From the NCBI GenBank assembly GCA_949126835.1, contig OX421498.1, positions 564,501 through 628,500 of the forward strand: a stretch of DNA of 64,000 bases, read 5' to 3'. The translations under genes were made by a program, and so were the position numbers. Below are positions 44,145-55,384 of the stretch, in pieces (positions within the stretch are counted from its first letter, which is position 1; each line of letters begins with the position of its first letter). The notes under the pieces are model-generated. The model saw only the letters and a list, made by a program, of their open reading frames with translations, was not told the DNA's origin and ran no database searches. This DNA is from Anisus vortex. Its lineage: Eukaryota; Mollusca; Gastropoda; Planorbidae.

Positions 44145-44610
44145 CAGGCCGACCAAAACCATACCGACAGCTATATATTGACTTTCGGTCGAAACCGAAG
44201 GATAAATCGAAATTGCCAAACAAAAGATTTAAAAAAGACTGAACATTTTGTGTGTAATATTAACCCTTCCTGCACCGACCTACTTTCTACCTATGCTATC
44301 TTCAGTCCCGCTATATACGCGCCCGGGACTGTAAGGGTTAACTAGTTTATGATTAACTTCCATTTTCTACTTCCCACACATTAATTGGCCACAGTTTTAA
44401 CTTAATGACATTATAAAAAAAACAGAGTAATAGATGCAGCACTAGAGAAGCAGTCTGAATTTTGAAAGTTAAAACAGACATTCGGTTTATGACCGAAAGT
44501 CAATATCAGATTCGGCCGAAACCGAAAGGTAACTTTTTGGCTTCGACCGAAACCGAAACTACGCCATTTGTCTACTTTCTGCACCGAAACCGAATTTCGT
44601 TCGGCCTCTG
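44145..44610. mobile_element. Non-autonomous hAT-like element with CGAAACCGAA subterminal repeats
   Basis: Left CAGGCCGACCAAAACC, right complement CAGAGGCCGAACGAAATTCG. CGAAACCGAA and TTTCGGTC motifs repeat near both ends. Flanks GTCAGAATTA and GTCTGAATTTA hint at a worn 8-bp duplication. Confidence 0.45.
44274..44337. mobile_element. Tiny piggyBac-like MITE nested in the hAT-like element
   Basis: TTAA at 44270-44273 and 44338-44341 flank a 64-bp sequence starting CCCTTCCTGCACCGACC and ending GCCCGGGACTGTAAGGG. TTAA duplication and CCCTT...AAGGG ends are the piggyBac signature. Confidence 0.55.
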
Positions 44611-44611
44611 G

Positions 44612-45136
44612 TCTGAATTTATTGTTTAGTAGCTTCCTTTTGCTGACATTTCTCCTGCTCCTGGACAAATCAATGGGTTGCCTGAAGGCCTTAGATCGAG
44701 GCTATGTTCACAATTTCACCCCCATCTCCACAAACCGCCCTCAACGCTCCTTGTGAAATGAAGGATAGGAGACATGGTTGGGGGGGGGGGGGTAAGATGA
44801 TTTGAAGGAAGAGGTGGGGCTGTGGAGGGGTAGGGGAGGGAGCTAATGAGACTTTAGATCAACATCTTATTTTTTAGAAGAATGATTGGATTCGCGGAAT
44901 GAGATGAAGGCATATGGGTACAAGGAGAGATGTTTGAGAGAGAGCGAAAGATAGAGAGAGAGAGTCGCTGAATTAAAAAGACAGAGAAGTTGTGACGTAA
45001 GAGAGTAATAGATAGGGGTGTGGAAATAAAGAAAGAATAGGGAGAAGAACTGAATGATAGTAAGACAGTAAGAAAAAGGAAAGCGAAAAAAAAAGAAAAA
45101 AAGAAATAATTATTAAAGAGAAATAGAACGAGACAG
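44612..45136. other. Intergenic, G/A-rich toward the array
   Basis: G run at 44779-44791 and GAGAGAGAG at 44935-44965. No gene seen. Confidence 0.5.
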
Positions 45137-45138
45137 AG

Positions 45139-46014
45139 AGAAACAAGGAAGAAAAAAGAGAAACAAGGAAGAGAAAAGAGAAACAAGGAAGAGAAAAGAG
45201 AAACAAGGAAGAGAAAAGAGAAACAAGGAAGAGAAAAGAGAAACAAGGAAGAGAAAAGAGAAACAAGGAAGAGAAAAGAGAAACAAGGAAGAGAAAAGAG
45301 AAACAAGGAAGAGAAAAGAGAAACAAGGAAGAGAAAACAGAAACAAGGAAGAGAAAAGAGAAACAAGGAAGAGAAAAGAGAAACAAGGAAGAGAAAAGAG
45401 AAACAAGGAAGAGAAAAGAGAAACAAGGAAGAGAAAAGAGAAACAATGAAGAGAAAAGAGAAACAATGAAGAGAAAAGAGAAACAATGAAGAGAAAAGAG
45501 AAACAATGAAGAGAAAAGAGAAACGAGGAAGAGAAGAGAGAAACAAGGAAGAAAAAAGAGAAACAAGGAAGAGAAAAGAGAAACAAGGAAGAGAAAAGAG
45601 AAACAAGGAAGAGAAAAGAGAAACAAGGAAGAGAAAAGAGAAACAAGGAAGAGAAAAGAGAAACAAGGAAGAGAAAAGAGAAACAAGGAAGAGAAAAGAG
45701 AAACAATGAAGAGAAAAGAGAAACAATGAAGAGAAAAGAGATACAATGAAGAGAAAAGAGAAACAAGGAAGAGAAAAGAGAAACAAGGAAGAGAAAAGAG
45801 AAACAAGGAAGAGAAAAGAGAAACAATGAAGAGAAAAGAGAAACAAGGAAGAGAAGAGAGAAACAATGAAGAGAAAAGAGAAACAAGGAAGAGAAAAGAG
45901 AAACAAGGAAGAGAAAAGAGAAACAAGGAAGAGAAAAGAGAAACAATGAAGAGAAAAGAGAAACAAGGAAGAGAAAAGAGAAACAAGGAAGAGAAAAGAG
46001 AATCAAGGAAGACG
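45139..46014. repeat. 20-bp purine-rich minisatellite, about 43 copies
   Basis: Unit AGAAACAAGGAAGAGAAAAG, with AAACAATGAAG variants clustered at about 45445-45510, 45707-45750 and 45830-45950. All three minus frames stay open (up to 370 codons of FSLPCFSFLF) because the unit has no stop; not a gene. Confidence 0.97.
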
Positions 46015-46015
46015 A

Positions 46016-47210
46016 GAGAGAAGAAGAAAAGTAAAAGAATAAGGAGGGAATAAAATGATAAACAATTACAATAAAGATATAAAAAGTGAGAAGGCTGGAG
46101 ATAGAGAGAAAGAAAGGAAGTACTGAAAGATTAAGTAAGATTAAGAGCGATTGAGAAATAATCTATCCAATAGACTAACAGATACAGAAAAATAAATTTC
46201 TTGCATTTCAGATTTTACAAAGTATTGTCCAATGGCATGATCTCTCCCCGTCCTCTCCCCCATCCCACCATATCCCCCCCCCCTTTCCAAGGAAATAATG
46301 CTATGATCTACGTTATGGAGTTTTAACAAGATGTCAGCTAATAAATAGGCGGGAAATAGCATTCAGGGTCAACCTCATGATCTATGTGTGGACGACCCTC
46401 AAATTTCGACTTCCGATAGCCCCTCCCTCCCTACACAACAGACACACACAAGCATATAATATCTTTAATATATCGATCTGTTGATCACTTTTTTTTTTAA
46501 AGGGGGGGGGGGGAGAGAGGAGTGATCTTTCTTTCTTTTTTTCAGTTAGTTTATCACAAAATCTCATCTCTGAAAGATGATAGCGTCGCCACTACAAGCG
46601 AAAGGGTAATGAACAAATTTGGTGGAACCTCAACCCAGTCCCCGGACAGTAATTTTAGATTCTACCAAGTAGAAATGGATCTACCCCCACTCCACCCCCC
46701 GCTCCACTCCCCAATTTCTTGTCTCTTTACCCTGGCACACGCCCCTCCTTTCCCCCCTTCCACCCGACACCCTAAAGTTTATTCTTTAATGTCAGATCAG
46801 AACTTCAAGAAGTTGGAAGAAATAGAAAAAAAAGAAAAGAAATATGACGTGATAGAAATGTGATTAAGGATGGCCTGGATGGCCTGGATGGCCCTATGGA
46901 GTCAGCGTCATGATGGAACTCATTTTGACAGGCCGGCGGAGGATGTGACGCATGGCCAATAGTCTCAGAGTTTAAAAAAAGACATCCAAGATATAAATAT
47001 AACAGAGTCACGAGATGACTGTCTGGCACTAATCAGAGTACAGACATGACGGAGATATGAAAGTACATATGTATAGGTATGTGTGTGTGTGTATGTGTGT
47101 CGCTCTATTAAGGCAAAAATATGTGATAAACTTGAGTGTCGCTGAAAAGTACAAGGTTTGGCCCATTGCAGCCTTTGAATTATTTTTTTTCACTGATACC
47201 AAAATGGCTA
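46016..47210. other. Intergenic; G run at 46501; C-rich patch 46680-46770
   Basis: No frame with protein character. (GT)n-like tract at 47075-47100. Confidence 0.5.
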
Positions 47211-47214
47211 AATT

Positions 47215-47283
47215 ATAAACTGGTGAACGCTGCTTCACCGGCCCTATGGATCAATTTGGTCAGACGGGATACTTTACTTTACT
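47215..47283 (+). mobile_element. SINE family A 3' end, abutting the 54-bp array
   Basis: GGTGAACGCTGCTTCACCGG, CCCTATGGATCAATTTGGTC and AGACGGGATACTTTACTTTA match the 3' end of the family. The array begins directly after the tail. Confidence 0.65.
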
Positions 47284-48650
47284 TAGTAGTCGATATAGAT
47301 AAGTCAAATAAAGTAGTCGATTGATAAATATCGAATATAGTCGTCGATATAGATAAGTCAAATAAAGTAGTCGATTTAAAAATATCAAATATAGTCGTCG
47401 ATATAGATAAGTCAAATAAAGTAGTCGATTTATAAATATCAAATATAGTGGTCGATATAGATAAGTCAAATAAAGTAGTCGATTTTTAAATATCAAATAT
47501 AGTCGTCGATATAGATAAGTCAAATAAAGTAGTCGATTTTTAAATATCAAATATAGTCGTCGATATAGATAAGTCAAATAAAGTAGTCGATTTTTAAATA
47601 TCAAATATAGTCGTCGATATAGATAAGTCAAATAAAGTAGTCGATTTATAAATATCAAATATAGTGGTCGATATAGATAAGTCAAATAAAGTAGTCGATT
47701 TATAAATATCAAATATAGTGGTCGATATAGATAAGTCAAATAAAGTATTCGATTTATAAATATCAAATATAGTGGTCGATATAGATAAGTCAAATAAAGT
47801 AGTCGATTTATAAATATCAAATATAGTGGTCGATATAGATAAGTCAAATAAAGTAGTCGATTTATAAATATCAAATATAGTGGTCGATATAGATAAGTCA
47901 AATAAAGTAGTCGAATTATAAATATCAAATATAGTCGTCGATATAGATAAGTCAAATAAAGTAGTCGATTTATAAATATCAAATATAGTCGTCGATATAG
48001 ATAAGTCAAATAAAGTAGTCGATTTATAAATATCAAATATAGTCGTCGATATAGATAAGTCAAATAAAGTAGTCGATTTATAAATATCAAATATAGTGGT
48101 CGATATAGATAAGTCAAATAAAGTAGTCGATTTATAAATATCAAATATAGTGGTCGATATAGATAAGTCAAATAAAGTAGTCGATTTATAAATATCAAAT
48201 ATAGTCGTCGATATAGATAAGTCAAATAAAGTAGTCGATTTATAAATATCAAATATAGTGGTCGATATAGATAAGTCAAATAAAGTAGTCGATTTATAAA
48301 TATCAAATATAGTGGTCGATATAGATAAGTCAAATAAAGTATTCGATTTATAAATATCAAATATAGTGGTCGATATAGATAAGTCAAATAAAGTAGTCGA
48401 TTTATAAATATCAAATATAGTGGTCGATATAGATAAGTCAAATAAAGTAGTCGATTTATAAATATCAAATATAGTCGTCGATATAGATAAGTCAAATAAA
48501 GTATTCGATTTATAAATATCAAATATAGTCGTCGATATAGATAAGTCAAATAAAGTAGTCGATTTATAAATATCAAATATAGTGGTCGATATAGATAAGT
48601 CAAATAAAGTAGTCGATTTATAAATATCGAATATAGTGGTCGATATAGAT
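47284..48650. repeat. 54-bp tandem array, about 25 copies, made of two diverged 27-bp halves
   Basis: Half 1 AGTCGTCGATATAGATAAGT CAAATAA, half 2 AGTAGTCGATTTATAAATAT CAAATAT. They align with each other, so the 54-bp unit is a dimer. Variants (G/C in AGTSGTCG, GTATTCG, TTTTTAAA) are spread in blocks. Two minus frames stay open for up to 447 codons; no sign of expression. Confidence 0.97.
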
Positions 48651-48654
48651 ACTT

Positions 48655-50340
48655 TTCTCAAACTGATGTCGGGAACTAGTAACAACTAAGTAGAAGACTC
48701 ATGACATGTCTTCATTAAGATTTGCTTTGCGACGTTTAAAAACGAGAATCAACGCTCTATAGTTAGACCACCGAGACTTATATAATGGTTTACATAGAAA
48801 TGATTAATAGTGCAGTTAGTTTGTCATACATTGATATAATTATTTCGGCTTTTATATCGAATATAGTTTTAGTCTATAATTCAAAGAAGACATAATAAAA
48901 CTCGGATTTAAACTATTCCAATACAGTGAAAAAAACAACGAAAGAATGTACAAGAAAAATGGAAGAAGATACTTAAAGCTTTCTGAGATTCTTATACACC
49001 ACACATACTCAAACAAAGTGACCATTAAACGACGTCAAAACCCCCAGTACCCTCCCCCACTCCCTCCCAGCACCCTGGGTCGTTCCCCCCCCAACAGTCC
49101 AGCTCATTATATCTCTATCCTCGTCAATCTTTCTCAGGACTCGCCTGTCTTTCGTTCATTAGACGTCAATTTGTACGCATCGGGGCCTTCAAATTTCACT
49201 CGAGAGTGTAACGAGAACGCTCGAGATCATAGGATGACTAGTGCCAGCTCACGACGCGATCTTCTGGGTGAGCAGGCATGAAATGAAAATACTCGCCTTC
49301 TCTCTGTGTATGTGTGTATGTGTGTATGTAGGTTGGCCTATGTCATTTATGAGCATTTGAAGATTTCTGTAGGTTTCAATGCCCTCATCTCGGCTGCATA
49401 TATTCTCAATGCTTTTAATCTAGGAGTATTTGTTTCTCTGATGTGGGTTCATTAAATAATATCCTTTAATTTAAAAAAATCACAAAAAAATGGAGATTTG
49501 TTAAGCTTATTAGAATTTAAGGAAATTGACCGAGTTAGCATTTTATTATTTACGCTTTTATTACTGTGTTCAATATTCTCAAAAATAAATGCTTCTAATT
49601 TAAAATGTGCTAGAAATTGCTAGAATCTCTTTCCTTGTGCTGCCAACATTGCTTCACTGCAGTTCATTCCAGACTTCACTGTTTACATATTGCTAATCGC
49701 CTGATTTTGTAGTTGTCACCAAACGAAATTAAGGGACAATTTTAAGTTTTGGCTTATCATGTACCATTCTTGAAAATACGTGGCGCGAAGTGTACATTAC
49801 AGTCTGATATATCACAAAAACGAGAAAAAAATATCAGTAGTATTGTTTACCATAACATGAGTATACAATCGAAAAATAAAGCGGTAGCATTAGTCTTCAT
49901 TCGTTATTAAGAAATACACGTCTACCCTGTGTGCTCTGACGTCACGCGTGTTTACAACTTTCACACTAAATTAAGCTGTTGTAGTTGTATTACGTTTTCA
50001 CTGACGTGACGTGGTCGCGACATCACATCCTATGAAATGATACATTTTCTCATTTAATTTCCAATGAAAACTCTTTAAACGCGGAGATCGAATGTTTAGA
50101 AATAATTTGAGGACAAAGTATTCTGCGGATTATTAATTTTACTGAGTTAATTAAACCGTTGCCTGTATTTGATCTGTGTATCTAGAGTTTTCTTATTCTA
50201 AATTAAATTTTCGATGTTATTTAACTTTATTGTTATTGTTGTTTTTTGTTTTTTTTTTAATCGACGAATGCACAGTTTATTCTTTTGTCATTGAGGTGAA
50301 AGACACACAAGAGAGTGACAAAAGACATTTAAGTCAAACG
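48655..50340. other. Intergenic, GC-richer patch 49010-49280
   Basis: 49010-49280 contains CCCCCACTCCCTCCC and two ACGTCAA motifs. The plus frame through it (48946-49281) is Pro/Ser/Arg-rich without a recognised domain. The rest is AT-rich. Confidence 0.35.
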
Positions 50341-50344
50341 CAAT

Positions 50345-50430
50345 TGATTGAAATTTGTTTGTTCAAGCAACCCTTTCCATACCCAAATGCCATTTCTGAT
50401 CTTGCATACATGATAAGAAAATTGTTATTA
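50345..50430 (-). mobile_element. LINE remnant (SFFP-type family)
   Basis: TTTGTTTGTTCAAGCAACCC TTTCCATACCCAAATGCC parallels other reversed copies. Confidence 0.4.
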
Positions 50431-50434
50431 AATA

Positions 50435-50800
50435 TTTAAAACATTGTATTAATATTTCAATATGTTTTATAGTTCAAAGGTTATAAATGTAATCTATTCA
50501 TCTACTCTATACCATTTACCCAACAACCTCAATGTGTCTATAAACAAGTTATTACAATCTTAACGCTAACCTAGGCAGACGACGTCTGATCTGGCAAACA
50601 ACGGCTAATCCTAACGCAAACGCCGCGGAGGCGGAAGTGAACCTCAGCGGGTCATTTTTCTACCAGTAAATGACATAGACCGTCGGACACAGCATGAAAA
50701 TAATGACCATCGTAATGGACACAGCGGGGGTAAGTGGACAGGAAGAATTCCCCCACCCCCTCCCCTGAAGACGTGAAAATGAAAAGTGGGCCGTCAATTC
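50435..50800. other. Intergenic, GC-richer patch at 50570-50720
   Basis: Contains AACGCCGCGGAGGCGGAAGT and CpG-rich sequence just before the 40-bp array. No frame supported; a promoter-like or transposon origin cannot be told apart. Confidence 0.4.
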
Positions 50801-53800
50801 CTTTGTTGTGGTGAGTGGACTGTTGACTCGCTCTCTACATCTTTGTTGTGGTGAGTGGACTGTTGACTCGCTCTCTACATCTTTGTTGTGGTGAGTGGAC
50901 TGTTGACTCGCTCTCTACATCTTTGTTGTGGTGAGTGGACTGTTGACTCGCTCTCTACATCTTTGTTGTGGTGAGTGGACTGTTGACTCGCTCTCTACAT
51001 CTTTGTTGTGGTGAGTGGACTGTTGACTCGCTCTCTACATCTTTGTTGTGGTGAGTGGACTGTTGACTCGCTCTCTACATCTTTGTTGTGGTGAGTGGAC
51101 TGTTGACTCGCTCTCTACATCTTTGTTGTGGTGAGTGGACTGTTGACTCGCTCTCTACATCTTTGTTGTGGTGAGTGGACTGTTGACTCGCTCTCTACAT
51201 CTTTGTTGTGGTGAGTGGACTGTTGACTCGCTCTCTACATCTTTGTTGTGGTGAGTGGACTGTTGACTCGCTCTCTACATCTTTGTTGTGGTGAGTGGAC
51301 TGTTGACTCGCTCTCTACATCTTTGTTGTGGTGAGTGGACTGTTGACTCGCTCTCTACATCTTTGTTGTGGTGAGTGGACTGTTGACTCGCTCTCTACAT
51401 CTTTGTTGTGGTGAGTGGACTGTTGACTCGCTCTCTACATCTTTGTTGTGGTGAGTGGACTGTTGACTCGCTCTCTACATCTTTGTTGTGGTGAGTGGAC
51501 TGTTGACTCGCTCTCTACATCTTTGTTGTGGTGAGTGGACTGTTGACTCGCTCTCTACATCTTTGTTGTGGTGAGTGGACTGTTGACTCGCTCTCTACAT
51601 CTTTGTTGTGGTGAGTGGACTGTTGACTCGCTCTCTACATCTTTGTTGTGGTGAGTGGACTGTTGACTCGCTCTCTACATCTTTGTTGTGGTGAGTGGAC
51701 TGTTGACTCGCTCTCTACATCTTTGTTGTGGTGAGTGGACTGTTGACTCGCTCTCTACATCTTTGTTGTGGTGAGTGGACTGTTGACTCGCTCTCTACAT
51801 CTTTGTTGTGGTGAGTGGACTGTTGACTCGCTCTCTACATCTTTGTTGTGGTGAGTGGACTGTTGACTCGCTCTCTACATCTTTGTTGTGGTGAGTGGAC
51901 TGTTGACTCGCTCTCTACATCTTTGTTGTGGTGAGTGGACTGTTGACTCGCTCTCTACATCTTTGTTGTGGTGAGTGGACTGTTGACTCGCTCTCTACAT
52001 CTTTGTTGTGGTGAGTGGACTGTTGACTCGCTCTCTACATCTTTGTTGTGGTGAGTGGACTGTTGACTCGCTCTCTACATCTTTGTTGTGGTGAGTGGAC
52101 TGTTGACTCGCTCTCTACATCTTTGTTGTGGTGAGTGGACTGTTGACTCGCTCTCTACATCTTTGTTGTGGTGAGTGGACTGTTGACTCGCTCTCTACAT
52201 CTTTGTTGTGGTGAGTGGACTGTTGACTCGCTCTCTACATCTTTGTTGTGGTGAGTGGACTGTTGACTCGCTCTCTACATCTTTGTTGTGGTGAGTGGAC
52301 TGTTGACTCGCTCTCTACATCTTTGTTGTGGTGAGTGGACTGTTGACTCGCTCTCTACATCTTTGTTGTGGTGAGTGGACTGTTGACTCGCTCTCTACAT
52401 CTTTGTTGTGGTGAGTGGACTGTTGACTCGCTCTCTACATCTTTGTTGTGGTGAGTGGACTGTTGACTCGCTCTCTACATCTTTGTTGTGGTGAGTGGAC
52501 TGTTGACTCGCTCTCTACATCTTTGTTGTGGTGAGTGGACTGTTGACTCGCTCTCTACATCTTTGTTGTGGTGAGTGGACTGTTGACTCGCTCTCTACAT
52601 CTTTGTTGTGGTGAGTGGACTGTTGACTCGCTCTCTACATCTTTGTTGTGGTGAGTGGACTGTTGACTCGCTCTCTACATCTTTGTTGTGGTGAGTGGAC
52701 TGTTGACTCGCTCTCTACATCTTTGTTGTGGTGAGTGGACTGTTGACTCGCTCTCTACATCTTTGTTGTGGTGAGTGGACTGTTGACTCGCTCTCTACAT
52801 CTTTGTTGTGGTGAGTGGACTGTTGACTCGCTCTCTACATCTTTGTTGTGGTGAGTGGACTGTTGACTCGCTCTCTACATCTTTGTTGTGGTGAGTGGAC
52901 TGTTGACTCGCTCTCTACATCTTTGTTGTGGTGAGTGGACTGTTGACTCGCTCTCTACATCTTTGTTGTGGTGAGTGGACTGTTGACTCGCTCTCTACAT
53001 CTTTGTTGTGGTGAGTGGACTGTTGACTCGCTCTCTACATCTTTGTTGTGGTGAGTGGACTGTTGACTCGCTCTCTACATCTTTGTTGTGGTGAGTGGAC
53101 TGTTGACTCGCTCTCTACATCTTTGTTGTGGTGAGTGGACTGTTGACTCGCTCTCTACATCTTTGTTGTGGTGAGTGGACTGTTGACTCGCTCTCTACAT
53201 CTTTGTTGTGGTGAGTGGACTGTTGACTCGCTCTCTACATCTTTGTTGTGGTGAGTGGACTGTTGACTCGCTCTCTACATCTTTGTTGTGGTGAGTGGAC
53301 TGTTGACTCGCTCTCTACATCTTTGTTGTGGTGAGTGGACTGTTGACTCGCTCTCTACATCTTTGTTGTGGTGAGTGGACTGTTGACTCGCTCTCTACAT
53401 CTTTGTTGTGGTGAGTGGACTGTTGACTCGCTCTCTACATCTTTGTTGTGGTGAGTGGACTGTTGACTCGCTCTCTACATCTTTGTTGTGGTGAGTGGAC
53501 TGTTGACTCGCTCTCTACATCTTTGTTGTGGTGAGTGGACTGTTGACTCGCTCTCTACATCTTTGTTGTGGTGAGTGGACTGTTGACTCGCTCTCTACAT
53601 CTTTGTTGTGGTGAGTGGACTGTTGACTCGCTCTCTACATCTTTGTTGTGGTGAGTGGACTGTTGACTCGCTCTCTACATCTTTGTTGTGGTGAGTGGAC
53701 TGTTGACTCGCTCTCTACATCTTTGTTGTGGTGAGTGGACTGTTGACTCGCTCTCTACATCTTTGTTGTGGTGAGTGGACTGTTGACTCGCTCTCTACAT

Positions 53801-54440
53801 CTTTGTTGTGGTGAGTGGACTGTTGACTCGCTCTCTACATCTTTGTTGTGGTGAGTGGACTGTTGACTCGCTCTCTACATCTTTGTTGTGGTGAGTGGAC
53901 TGTTGACTCGCTCTCTACATCTTTGTTGTGGTGAGTGGACTGTTGACTCGCTCTCTACATCTTTGTTGTGGTGAGTGGACTGTTGACTCGCTCTCTACAT
54001 CTTTGTTGTGGTGAGTGGACTGTTGACTCGCTCTCTACATCTTTGTTGTGGTGAGTGGACTGTTGACTCGCTCTCTACATCTTTGTTGTGGTGAGTGGAC
54101 TGTTGACTCGCTCTCTACATCTTTGTTGTGGTGAGTGGACTGTTGACTCGCTCTCTACATCTTTGTTGTGGTGAGTGGACTGTTGACTCGCTCTCTACAT
54201 CTTTGTTGTGGTGAGTGGACTGTTGACTCGCTCTCTACATCTTTGTTGTGGTGAGTGGACTGTTGACTCGCTCTCTACATCTTTGTTGTGGTGAGTGGAC
54301 TGTTGACTCGCTCTCTACATCTTTGTTGTGGTGAGTGGACTGTTGACTCGCTCTCTACATCTTTGTTGTGGTGAGTGGACTGTTGACTCGCTCTCTACAT
54401 CTTTGTTGTGGTGAGTGGACTGTTGACTCGCTCTCTACAT
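50801..54440. repeat. 40-bp satellite array, 91 apparently identical copies
   Basis: Unit CTTTGTTGTGGTGAGTGGAC TGTTGACTCGCTCTCTACAT repeats exactly from 50801 to 54440 (3640 bp). I saw no substitution or indel in any line. The boundaries are sharp, with only CT of the next unit preserved at 54441. Either a very recent amplification with homogenisation, or an assembly artefact. Confidence 0.97.
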
Positions 54441-54442
54441 CT

Positions 54443-54595
54443 AAGGCTCTCAAAATTGGATTTTCTGTCATATAAACCTTCAGTTGACCACAGATGACCA
54501 GTGAGACGTCCCACCCCTGCCCTTGCTTTATATGAGTTCATTCTATTTTCTTCTTTTACATTCCATCTATCCCTGCCAGTTTACCCTCCCCCCCC
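54443..54595. other. Unique sequence between array and microsatellite
   Basis: Nothing recognised. Confidence 0.5.
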
Positions 54596-54630
54596 CCCCC
54601 CACACACACACAGACACACACACACACACA

Positions 54631-54668
<38 letters not shown>
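54586..54668. repeat. Poly-C and (CA)n microsatellite
   Basis: C run at 54586-54601 followed by CA repeats with CAGA interruptions to 54668. Confidence 0.95.
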
Positions 54669-54671
<3 letters not shown>

Positions 54672-54744
54672 CCGTCTTTCAAAATTTGTAGTTTTAGCTC
54701 AAAGTCTAAAGCCGTATCTTATCTTATATATTACAGACGCTCCC

Positions 54745-54900
54745 TAAATAAAGAAGATTATTGCGTCCTACGCTCATCCGTGGTCCGAGTTTAGTCTTGC
54801 ATTTTTGTTAATGTTTTTAAATGATTTTAAGTTTACTGTTTTTCCTAGTTTGTTCAGGCAACCCATTCCATGCCCGAATGCCATGTTTTCTCTTGCATGG
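54745..54900 (-). mobile_element. LINE 3' end (SFFP-type family)
   Basis: AAGAAGATTATTGCGTCCTA CG, then TTTGTTCAGGCAACCCATTC CATGCCCGAATGCC. It is truncated before the SFFP codons. Confidence 0.55.
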
Positions 54901-55124
54901 TAGCATCCTACGACCAGAACTGGTTTTGAAAAAAAAAAAAAATTCTCACCATGTTGTTAGGCAAAACCAAAGAGGAATCTTCCAATATAAAAAGTCACCT
55001 TGCAATAATTAAGACACAGCCTATTATAAGCCCTTCATGGTACTAAACACAATTCGACGCAATAATAATATAAATATATTATAATATGAAGAATATGACC
55101 TATAACAGAGACATGGGGCAGTGT

Positions 55125-55380
55125 GGGACGGTGTGGGGCACGGTGGACGTGCGGTAGCGCATTCGACTGGCGTGCCCAAGGTCCTGGGCTCGAATCCTGG
55201 TTAAGGCTAGGATTTGTTCCCAGGACTGGAGGGTGTCCTTGAGTCTAAACAGAACTAAGTCCCACCTGACATTCGTTCGGGTAAAGTAAAGGCGGCTGAG
55301 CATTGTGCTGGCCACACAATCACCTAGTATGCCCTATGATCGATTTGGTCCGACGGGTATTTTACTTTTACTATAACACG
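55125..55380 (+). mobile_element. tRNA-derived SINE (family A), near full length
   Basis: GGACGTGCGGTAGCGCATTC (A-box region), GGGCTCGAATCCTGGTTAAG (clear B-box), GGTGTCCTTGAGTCTAAAC, AAAGGCGGCTGAGCATTGTG, CTGGCCACACAATCACC and the 3' end GTCCGACGGGTATTTTAC. Confidence 0.75.
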
Positions 55381-55384
55381 TATG

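Noticed and set aside
44854..46006. Three overlapping minus-strand frames of 297-370 codons rich in Phe, Leu and Ser
   Set aside because: Product of the 20-bp purine array; the same repeat in three frames gives the same peptide cycle.
47260..48685. 447- and 363-codon minus-strand frames with 18-residue repeats
   Set aside because: The 54-bp unit is a multiple of 3 and free of stops in two frames; variants do not favour synonymous changes in an obvious way.
50801..54440. CRISPR-like array of direct repeats
   Set aside because: No unique spacers: the 40-bp units are contiguous and identical, in a eukaryotic context. It is a satellite array.
54501..54794. Pro/His/Thr-rich frames across the (CA)n tract
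   Set aside because: Low-complexity translation of poly-C and CA repeats with no flanking exon signals.
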